Below, piece after piece: positions 1 through 5,895 of a stretch of DNA of 8,954 nt; position 1 is the first letter of the stretch; each line of letters begins with the position of its first letter. Position numbers and translations under genes: made by a program. The notes beneath the pieces are model-generated. The model did not search any database. It saw nothing but the letters and a program-made list of their open reading frames with translations, and was not told the DNA's origin. This DNA is from CAZFBR01 sp035353495 [NCBI: uncultured bacterium] (GTDB lineage: Bacteria > DAOPZR01): positions 1 to 8,954 of the forward strand of contig CAZFBR010000141.1 of assembly GCA_964517215.1 (NCBI GenBank), given 5' to 3'.

Positions 1-772
1 GAGCTGCAAGAGCCCGCAGCAGATGCTGGGCGCGGTGATCAAGACCTACTTCGCCGAGCAGGAAAAGGTGGCGCCGGCGGACATCTTCAGCGTTTCGGTC
101 ATGCCCTGCACCGCCAAGAAATTCGAGGCGGGGCGGGCGGAGCAGGAACACGACGATGCCGTTGATATCGATGCGGTGCTGACGGTGCGCGAGCTGGTGC
201 GCATGATCAAGATGAACGGGATTGATTTCAAATCGCTCGAACCGGAATTCGCCGACAGTCCGTTCGGCACGCGCAGCACGGCGGGCAAGCTCTTCGGCGG
301 CAGCGGCGGGGTGATGGAGGCGGCGCTGCGCACGGCCCATTTCCTGCTCATGGGCGGGAAGGAACTGAAGGCGCCGGCGCTGAAGGAGATCCGCGGCTTC
401 GCCGGGATCAAGGAACTGAAGGTGAAGATCGGCGACCGCGAGGTGGGCGTGGCGGTGGCGAGCGGCTTGGGCAATGCGCGCAAGCTGCTGGAACAGCTGC
501 GCGCCGGCCGGTCCGACCTGCACTTTATCGAGGTGATGACCTGCCCCGGCGGCTGCATCAACGGCGGCGGCCAGCCGATCGGGGTCAAACCCGAGGCGGT
601 GCGGGCGCGGCTGCAGGCGCTGTACGAGCTCGACCAGAAGGAGGCGCTGCGCGTGTCGCACAACAACCCGGAGCTCCAGCGGCTCTACGCGCAGTACCTC
701 GGCGCCCCCGGCGGCGACAAGGCGCATCATCTGCTGCATACGACGTATCACCGGCGCGACACGGTGCACTGA
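1..772 (+). CDS. hydA: [FeFe]-hydrogenase catalytic subunit, C-terminal part (5' end outside window)
   Basis: This is the catalytic H-domain of a group A [FeFe]-hydrogenase (HydA/HndD type), which interconverts H2 with protons and electrons in the cytoplasm. The frame is open from base 2, and the first residues, SCKSPQQMLGA, are a family signature that precedes the ATG at 23. The true start therefore lies upstream, and 23 is an internal Met. Visible H-cluster motifs are L2 MPCTAKKFE (Cys codon 107-109, followed by the conserved Lys three residues on) and L3 VMTCPGGC...GGGQP, which supplies two Cys ligands in CX3C spacing. The Ala before the first L3 Cys of the usual VMACPGGC is Thr here. The conserved C-terminal SHNNPE...HHLLHTTY stretch is present. 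The L1 motif (TSCCP) and the ferredoxin-like N-terminal clusters must lie to the left, so subunit class (monomeric or NAD(P)-linked multimeric) cannot be settled. The sensor kinase gene starts 12 bases after the stop, suggesting one transcript. Family assignment is very secure; the symbol hydA rather than hndD is a naming choice. Confidence 0.96.
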   Translation, partial: SCKSPQQMLGAVIKTYFAEQEKVAPADIFSVSVMPCTAKKFEAGRAEQEHDDAVDIDAVLTVRELVRMIKMNGIDFKSLEPEFADSPFGTRSTAGKLFGGSGGVMEAALRTAHFLLMGGKELKAPALKEIRGFAGIKELKVKIGDREVGVAVASGLGNARKLLEQLRAGRSDLHFIEVMTCPGGCINGGGQPIGVKPEAVRARLQALYELDQKEALRVSHNNPELQRLYAQYLGAPGGDKAHHLLHTTYHRRDTVH

Positions 773-774
773 GG
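771..774 (+). promoter_or_regulatory. Ribosome binding site of the sensor kinase
   Basis: GAGG lies 10 bases before the ATG at 785 and overlaps the last bases of the hydrogenase stop codon (770-772). This supports the chosen start and suggests translational coupling of hydrogenase and sensor. It is short, and in GC-rich DNA such matches can be chance. Confidence 0.5.
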
Positions 775-784
775 CGACCCGATC

Positions 785-2773
785 ATGCGCCAGCCGGGAC
801 CCGCGCCGCTGGTCAGCACGGTGCGCGAGCGCTGCCGCGTCTGTTTCACCTGTGTGCGCGAATGCCCGGCCAAGGCGATCCGCATCGTTGACGGCCAGGC
901 CGAGGTGATCCCGGAACGCTGCATCGCCTGCGGCAACTGTGTGCGGGTCTGCAGCCAGGGGGCCAAGGTCGTGCTCGATGCGGTGCCGGCGGTGCAGGCG
1001 CTGCTGGCCGGCCCGGCCCCGGTGGCGGCACTGGTGGCGCCGAGCTTTCCCGCCGAGTTTCCCGACATAGACGACCGGCAGCTGGTCGGGACGCTGCGGG
1101 CGCTCGGGTTCGCCCGGGTGTTCGAGGTCGCCTACGGCGCCGACCTGGTGGCGGCGCGCTATGCGCGGCTGCTGGCGGAGCAGCCGGCGCGGCGGTTCAT
1201 CGCCACCACCTGCCCGGCCGTCGTGGCGTATGTCGAGCGGTATCACCCCGAGCTGACGGGCGCGCTCGCGCCGGTGGTTTCGCCGCTGAGCGCGGCGGCG
1301 CGGGCGGTGCGCCGGCGGCATGGCCCAAACCTGCGTCTGGTATTCATCGGGCCGTGCATCGCCAAGAAGGGCGAGACGGCCGATGCGGCGGGCGGGCGCG
1401 ATATCGACGCGGCGCTGACCTTCCGCGAGCTGCGCGACTGGTGGGCGGCGCGCGGGCTCGACCCGGCGACAGCGCCCCCGGCGGCCTTCGACCCGCCGCG
1501 CGGCGGATTGGGCGGGCTGTTCGCGGTCAGCCGCGGGCTGCTGCAGGCGGCGGCAATTGACGAGGACCTGACGACGGGCGAGGTGGTGACCGCGGCGGGG
1601 CGGGCGGAATTCGTCGAGGCGGTGCGCGAATTCGGCAGCGGCGACCTGTCGGCGCGCCTGCTCGAGGTGCTCTGCTGCCAGGGCTGCCTGTCGGGCGCGG
1701 GGATGACGGAGCAGGCGCCGCTGTTCCGCCGGCGCACGCGGGTCGGTGAATATGTGCGGCGGCGCCAGCGCGAATTCGACCGCGCGGCGTGGCAGGCCGA
1801 CCTGGCGGCCGACGCGGCGCTGCCGCTCGACCGCAGCTTCACTCCCGCCGACCAGCGGCTGGCGGCGCCCGACGCGGCCGCCCTGACGGCGACGCTGCGG
1901 CAGATGGGGCAGCGCGGGCCGGAAGACGAGCTCAACTGCGGCGCCTGCGGCTACGACACCTGCCGCGAGCATGCGGCGGCGATCGTGCGCGGCCTGGCGG
2001 AGCACGAGATGTGCCTGCCGCATACTATCGAGCAGCTGCGGGCGACGGTGCACGAGCTGGCCAGCACGCAGGAGGCGCTGGTGCAGTCGGAGAAGCTGGC
2101 GGGGCTCGGGCAGCTGGCGGCGGGGATCGCGCACGAGGTGAACAACCCGCTGGGGGTGGTGCTGATGTACGCCCACCTGCTGCGCGATGCCTGCGCGCCG
2201 GGCTCGGAACAATACGCGGACCTCGACCTGATCGCCCGGCAGGCGGACCGCTGCAAGAAAATCGTGGCGGGCCTGCTGCATTTCGCCCGGCAGAACCAGG
2301 TGGCGTCTGCGCCGGTCGACCTGCACGGGCTGGTGCGCGAGGTGCTGGCGCTGCAGCCGGCGCCGGCGGGCGTGACGGTGACGACGGCGCTGACGCTGAC
2401 GGATCCGGTCATTATCGGCGATGGCGACCAGCTGCTGCAGGTGCTGACCAACCTGGTGACGAACGCCTACGCCGCGCTGGCGGGCCGGGGTGAGCTGACG
2501 GTGCGCACGGCGGCGGACGGCGACCGGGTGACCCTCAGCGTGACCGACACCGGCAGCGGCATTGCCCGCGAGCATCGGGCGCGGCTGTTCGAGCCGTTTT
2601 TCACGACCAAGCCGGCGGGCCAGGGGACGGGGCTGGGGCTGGCGGTGAGCTACGGCATTGTCAAGATGCACCGCGGCGATATCCGGGTCGTCTCAAACGA
2701 CGATCCGGCCGCGGGTCCGACGGGAAGCAGCTTTACCCTGGTGCTGCCGCGTGCGGCGGCGCCGCGGGAATAG
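785..2773 (+). CDS. Sensory [FeFe]-hydrogenase-like histidine kinase (ferredoxin + H-domain + Fe-S domain + kinase)
   Basis: A soluble 662-residue fusion with no membrane segment. In order: two [4Fe-4S] ferredoxin motifs (C17/C20/C23/C27 and C46/C49/C52/C56); an H-domain-like region (about 75-325); a CX2CX4CX16C Fe-S domain (C385, C388, C393, C410; LNCGACGYDTC, as in PF04060); a short coiled linker; then HisKA with phospho-acceptor H450 (GIAHEVNNPLG) and an HATPase with N-box N556/N560, G1 DTGSGI (588-593), F-box FEPFFTTK and G2 GTGLGL (614-619). The H-domain keeps likely cluster ligands in L1 (TTCP, C143), L2 (GPCIAKKGE, C191, K194) and L3 (EVLCCQGC, C297/C298/C301). The proton-relay Cys of catalytic enzymes (TSCCP) is Thr142, and L3 is altered from CPGGC. 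These changes match 'sensory' group C, histidine-kinase-linked hydrogenases. The inferred role is to read H2 or redox state and phosphorylate the downstream receivers. The start has a GAGG about 10 bases upstream (771-774). Domain calls are secure; the signal sensed is inference. Confidence 0.93.
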   Translation: MRQPGPAPLVSTVRERCRVCFTCVRECPAKAIRIVDGQAEVIPERCIACGNCVRVCSQGAKVVLDAVPAVQALLAGPAPVAALVAPSFPAEFPDIDDRQLVGTLRALGFARVFEVAYGADLVAARYARLLAEQPARRFIATTCPAVVAYVERYHPELTGALAPVVSPLSAAARAVRRRHGPNLRLVFIGPCIAKKGETADAAGGRDIDAALTFRELRDWWAARGLDPATAPPAAFDPPRGGLGGLFAVSRGLLQAAAIDEDLTTGEVVTAAGRAEFVEAVREFGSGDLSARLLEVLCCQGCLSGAGMTEQAPLFRRRTRVGEYVRRRQREFDRAAWQADLAADAALPLDRSFTPADQRLAAPDAAALTATLRQMGQRGPEDELNCGACGYDTCREHAAAIVRGLAEHEMCLPHTIEQLRATVHELASTQEALVQSEKLAGLGQLAAGIAHEVNNPLGVVLMYAHLLRDACAPGSEQYADLDLIARQADRCKKIVAGLLHFARQNQVASAPVDLHGLVREVLALQPAPAGVTVTTALTLTDPVIIGDGDQLLQVLTNLVTNAYAALAGRGELTVRTAADGDRVTLSVTDTGSGIAREHRARLFEPFFTTKPAGQGTGLGLAVSYGIVKMHRGDIRVVSNDDPAAGPTGSSFTLVLPRAAAPRE

Positions 2774-2775
2774 GA

Positions 2776-2793
2776 CGGCGGCTGCGGCCGCCG
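2776..2793 (+). promoter_or_regulatory. Perfect GC hairpin between sensor kinase stop and receiver RBS
   Basis: CGGCGGC (2776-2782) and GCCGCCG (2787-2793) are exact reverse complements around a TGCG tetraloop. The 7-bp all-GC stem starts two bases after the kinase stop codon and ends directly before the GGAGGT of the next gene. With no T-tract it is not an intrinsic terminator. It could stabilise or mark an mRNA end or tune translation of the receiver. The pairing is seen directly; function is unproven. Confidence 0.5.
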
Positions 2794-2794
2794 C

Positions 2795-2800
2795 GGAGGT
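2795..2800 (+). promoter_or_regulatory. Strong ribosome binding site (GGAGGT) of the receiver gene
   Basis: GGAGGT is the clearest Shine-Dalgarno in the window. Two consecutive ATGs follow, at 2804 and 2807. Spacing from the end of GGAGGT is 3 bases to the first and 6 to the second, so it favours 2807. The strength fits a receiver made in excess of its kinase. Confidence 0.75.
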
Positions 2801-2806
2801 GGGATG

Positions 2807-3217
2807 ATGAGCGAAGCGAAGGCGAAACGGCACCAGGGAACGCTGCTGGTGGCGGATGACGACGACGATTACCGGCTGCAGCTGGTGTTGCAGCTCCAGC
2901 GGGAGGGGTTCCGCGTACTTGAGGCGGACAGCGCGCAGGCGGCGGAAGCGCTGCTGCAGCGCGAAACCATCGATCTGGCGATCGTTGACGTGGTGATGGA
3001 AAACTGGGATTCAGGGTTCACCCTGTGCTATCACATCAAGCAGAAGAACCCGCGCACCCCGGTGATCATGGTGACGGCGGTCTCAAGCGAAACAGGCATC
3101 GACATCGATGCGGCGACGGACGAGGAGCGCTCGTGGGTCAAGGCGGACGTGCTGTTCGCCAAGCCGGTCCGTTTCGAGCAGCTGCTCAACCAGATCGAGC
3201 ATTTCCTCCATGGCTGA
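2807..3217 (+). CDS. Single-domain response regulator (receiver only)
   Basis: A 136-residue CheY-like receiver with no output domain. The acidic pocket is D17/D18 (VADDDDD), the predicted phospho-acceptor is D61 (LAIVDVVME), with T90 (MVTA) and K119 (FAKPV) completing the active site. Between the Thr and Lys strands the loop is longer than in CheY and carries an acidic TDEERSW segment (about 104-110). As I recall, a comparable insert (ending in a '...TDE...DKPV'-like pattern) occurs in receivers beside Fe-S or hydrogenase-linked kinases of anaerobes. It is flanked by the sensor kinase upstream and a receiver-kinase protein downstream, so it probably takes phosphate from the former and may pass it on or act by protein contact. 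An alternative start at 2804 adds one Met; the RBS spacing favours 2807. The end overlaps the next gene by 8 bases. Confidence 0.92.
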   Translation: MSEAKAKRHQGTLLVADDDDDYRLQLVLQLQREGFRVLEADSAQAAEALLQRETIDLAIVDVVMENWDSGFTLCYHIKQKNPRTPVIMVTAVSSETGIDIDAATDEERSWVKADVLFAKPVRFEQLLNQIEHFLHG

Positions 3218-4361
3218 CCAGGCGGCGGTCACCGGCCGGCTGCGGGTGCTGGTGGTGGATGACGAACCGGGCATGTGCCGCGGCGTGGCGCGGGCGCTGG
3301 AGCGGTTTGCCGTGCCGGAGCCCGACCTCGGGCTGACCGTCAGTTTCAGCGTGGCGCAGGCGGCGAGCGGCGAGGAAGCGCTGGCCATGATGGCGCAGGG
3401 GCTGCCTGACCTGCTGCTGCTGGACCATAAGCTGCCCGGGATCAGCGGGATCGAGGTGCTGGAGCGGCTGCCGGCGGGCGAGCACGACCTGCAGACGATC
3501 ATGATCACCGCCTATGCCTCGCTGGAAACGGCGGTGACGGCGATCAAGCGCGGGGCGTACGATTTCCTGCCCAAGCCGTTCACGCCCGACGAGCTGCGGG
3601 CGGTGGTGCGCAAGGCGGCGCATGCGGTGGTGCTGGCGCGTCAGGCGCGGCAGCTGGCGGCGGAGAAGCGGCAGGTGCGCTTCCAGTTCATTTCGGTGCT
3701 CGGCCACGAGCTCAAGGCGCCGCTGGGCGCCATCGAGGGGTATCTGCGCATCATGCGCGACCGCGCCGCCGGCAGCGAACTGGCGGCGTACGACGAGGCG
3801 GTGGCCCGGTCGCTGGTGCGGGCCGACCAGATGCGCAAACTGATCGAGGACCTGCTGCAGCTGACGCGCATCGAATCGGGCCAGCGGGCGCGGACGCTGG
3901 CGCCAACGGACGCGATGGCGGTGCTGCGCGCGGCGGCGGAGACGGTGCAGCCGGACGCGCAGGCGCGCGGCATCAGCGTGACGCTGGCCGGGCCGGTGAC
4001 GCTGCCGGTGCTCGCCGACGCGACCGAGCTGGAGATCATCGCCAACAACCTGCTGACCAACGCGGTGAAGTACAACCGCGACGGCGGCACGGTGACCGCG
4101 ACGCTGGCATCGGCGGCACCCGGCCTGACGCTGACGGTGGCGGATACGGGGATCGGCATGACAGCGGAGGAAACCGCGCGCCTGTTCGGTGAATTTGTGC
4201 GCATGCGCAATGCCAAAACCAAGCATATCCTCGGCAGCGGACTGGGCCTGTCGATTGTGAAGAAACTGGCGGAATTGAACGGCGGGTCGGTGACGGTCGC
4301 CAGCACGCCGGACGCGGGGACGACGGTTACCGTGGCCCTGGCGCTGCCGGCGGCCGGATGA
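3210..4361 (+). CDS. Receiver-histidine kinase hybrid (REC at N-terminus, HisKA-HATPase at C-terminus)
   Basis: A 383-residue soluble protein with the receiver first and the kinase second, the reverse of a classical hybrid kinase. The receiver (about 11-135) has D17/D18, phospho-acceptor D72 (LLLLDHKLPG), T100 (MITAYAS) and K122 (LPKPF). A helical linker (about 136-158) leads to HisKA with H166 (GHELKAP) and an HATPase with N-box N280/N284 (NNLLTNAVKY), G1 DTGIGM (312-317) and G2 GSGLGL (342-347). All catalytic residues are present, so it should be an active kinase gated by its own receiver. The likely input is phosphate from the upstream sensor kinase. The frame is open further upstream to an ATG at 3108, but that stretch lies inside the receiver gene and reads as Arg/Ser-rich shadow sequence. 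ATG 3210 sits in ATGGCTGA, overlapping the previous stop, which indicates translational coupling; no clear Shine-Dalgarno precedes it. No membrane segment and no DNA-binding domain are present. Confidence 0.92.
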   Translation: MADQAAVTGRLRVLVVDDEPGMCRGVARALERFAVPEPDLGLTVSFSVAQAASGEEALAMMAQGLPDLLLLDHKLPGISGIEVLERLPAGEHDLQTIMITAYASLETAVTAIKRGAYDFLPKPFTPDELRAVVRKAAHAVVLARQARQLAAEKRQVRFQFISVLGHELKAPLGAIEGYLRIMRDRAAGSELAAYDEAVARSLVRADQMRKLIEDLLQLTRIESGQRARTLAPTDAMAVLRAAAETVQPDAQARGISVTLAGPVTLPVLADATELEIIANNLLTNAVKYNRDGGTVTATLASAAPGLTLTVADTGIGMTAEETARLFGEFVRMRNAKTKHILGSGLGLSIVKKLAELNGGSVTVASTPDAGTTVTVALALPAAG

Positions 4362-4427
4362 CGGCGCGGGAATGCGTGCGGGCGAACGCTGTCCGGCGGC
4401 CGGAGGGACGGGAAGGCGGGAACGGAA

Positions 4428-5834
4428 ATGCAGGAGATGCTGAGCGACGGTTTTGCCGATTTTATCGATGACGCGCAGCTGACGGCACTGCTGGCGCGCG
4501 GGCCGGCGGACGCGGCCGAGGTGCGCGATCTGTGCGCGCAGGCGCTGGCCAAGCAGCCGCTGACGCCGGTGCAGGCGGCGCGGCTGGTGACGGTGACGGA
4601 CCCGGAACTGCGGGCGCAGGTGCTGGCTGACGCGCGCCGGCTCAAGGACGCGATCTACGGCAACCGCATTGTGCTCTTCGCCCCGCTCTATGTGGGCAAC
4701 CGCTGCGTCAACGACTGCGCCTACTGCGGGTTCAAGCGGTCGAATACGGCGGCGGTGCGCTGCACGCTGGACGAGGCGGCGCTGCGGGCGCAGATCACCG
4801 CGCTGGAACAGGCCGGGCACAAGCGGCTTATCCTGGTCTTCGGCGAGCATCCGGACTATTCGCCGCAGTTCATCGCTGACGCCGCGCGCACGGCCTATGC
4901 CGTCAAGACCGGGCCCGGCGAGATCCGCCGGGTCAATATCAATGCCGCCCCGCTCGACGTGGCGGGGTACCGCACGGTCAAGGCGGCGGGGATCGGCACT
5001 TACCAGATCTTCCAGGAAACCTACCATCATGCGACCTATGCCCGGGTGCATCCGACCGGCCGCAAGGCGGATTACGCCTGGCGGCTCGACGGCCTGACCC
5101 GGGCCATGCAGGGCGGCTGCGACGATGTCGGCCTGGGCGCGCTCTTCGGGCTGTACGACTGGCGGTTTGAGGTGCTGGGTCTGGTGAGCCATGCGGTGCA
5201 GCTGCAGCGGCAGGGCGGCGTCGGGCCGCACACCATCAGTTTTCCGCGGCTGCAGCCCGCGCACGGGGTGCAGCATCACACGCAGTGGCTGGTCAGCGAC
5301 GACGACTTTATCTACCTGATCGCCGTGCTGCGCCTGGCGGTGCCGTACACCGGGCTGATCTGCACCGCGCGGGAGAACCCGCGGGTGCGCCGCACCGCGC
5401 TGACCGTCGGCGTGTCGCAGATCGACGCCGGCACCAATTTGGAGATCGGCGGCTATACCGACGGCGACGAGCCGGAGCAGCTGGCGCGCGAGCAGTTCGC
5501 GCTGGGCGACAGCCGGTCGCTCGACGCGGTGATCGGCGAACTGGCGCGCGACGGGTATCTCCCGAGCTTCTGCACCTCATGCTACCGGCGCGGGCGGACG
5601 GGCGAGCATTTCATGGAGCAGGCGATCCCCGGGTTCATCAAGCGCTACTGCACGCCGAACGCGCTGCTGACCTTCCAGGAATACCTGAGCGATTACGCGT
5701 CGCCGGCGGTGCGGGCGGCGGGCGAGGCGCTGATCGCCCGCGAGACGGCGGCCCTGCCGCCCGCGGCGCGCAACGAGGTGGAGCAGCGGCTGGCCGGCAT
5801 CCGCGCCGGCACCCTGCGCGACTCGTCCTACTGA
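4428..5834 (+). CDS. hydG: [FeFe]-hydrogenase maturase HydG (radical SAM tyrosine lyase)
   Basis: HydG splits tyrosine with S-adenosylmethionine into p-cresol plus CO and cyanide, and delivers Fe(CO)2(CN) units for the H-cluster 2Fe subsite assembled on HydF. At 468 residues it is normal length. The radical SAM motif is CX3CX2C at C93/C97/C100 (CVNDCAYCGF). The C-terminal auxiliary cluster motif CX2CX22C is exact: C382, C385 and C408 (CTSCYRRGRTGE). This separates it from the thiamine enzyme ThiH, which lacks that cluster. H268 (GPHTISFPR) plausibly corresponds to the His that binds the labile 'dangler' iron in characterised HydG. A purine-rich stretch with GGAAGG (4411-4416) precedes the ATG at 4428; a second in-frame ATG at 4437 is possible but poorly placed relative to it. 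It follows the receiver-kinase by 66 bases on the same strand, placing maturation with the hydrogenase genes. hydE and hydF are not in the window. Confidence 0.97.
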   Translation: MQEMLSDGFADFIDDAQLTALLARGPADAAEVRDLCAQALAKQPLTPVQAARLVTVTDPELRAQVLADARRLKDAIYGNRIVLFAPLYVGNRCVNDCAYCGFKRSNTAAVRCTLDEAALRAQITALEQAGHKRLILVFGEHPDYSPQFIADAARTAYAVKTGPGEIRRVNINAAPLDVAGYRTVKAAGIGTYQIFQETYHHATYARVHPTGRKADYAWRLDGLTRAMQGGCDDVGLGALFGLYDWRFEVLGLVSHAVQLQRQGGVGPHTISFPRLQPAHGVQHHTQWLVSDDDFIYLIAVLRLAVPYTGLICTARENPRVRRTALTVGVSQIDAGTNLEIGGYTDGDEPEQLAREQFALGDSRSLDAVIGELARDGYLPSFCTSCYRRGRTGEHFMEQAIPGFIKRYCTPNALLTFQEYLSDYASPAVRAAGEALIARETAALPPAARNEVEQRLAGIRAGTLRDSSY

Positions 5835-5850
5835 AACTCCAGCATCTGGT

Positions 5851-5883
5851 TTGCCGCGGGGCTGCGGTGGCCGCGGCGGCCAA
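5851..5883. terminator. Possible bidirectional stem-loop between convergent genes
   Basis: The 61-bp gap between the hydG stop and the CoA-transferase stop holds overlapping GC-rich inverted repeats: TGGCCG (5868-5873) with CGGCCA (5877-5882) around a 3-base loop, or GCCGCGG (5853-5859) with CCGCGGC (5871-5877). Position between converging genes suits a shared terminator. Neither strand has a T-tract after the stem, so it is not a canonical intrinsic terminator, and GC-rich DNA makes such pairings common. Confidence 0.35.
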
Positions 5884-5895
5884 CGGGAGCACGGG

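Noticed and set aside
3108-3209. N-terminal extension of the receiver-kinase from ATG 3108
   Set aside because: It would overlap the receiver gene by over 100 bases and adds an Arg/Ser-rich stretch before a receiver domain that starts normally after ATG 3210.
4347-4404. CCGGCGGCCGGA repeated at 4347-4358 and 4393-4404
   Set aside because: Twelve-base repeat of simple GC composition, one copy inside a coding region; likely chance in DNA this GC-rich.
3186-5279. A 697-codon open frame on the minus strand opposite the receiver-kinase and hydG
   Set aside because: It is His/Arg/Gln-rich with no recognisable domain and lies exactly opposite two secure genes. It arises from GC-rich third codon positions lacking stops on the other strand.
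4428-5834. ThiH (tyrosine lyase of thiamine synthesis) instead of HydG
   Set aside because: The exact CX2CX22C C-terminal cluster motif and the hydrogenase neighbours identify HydG.
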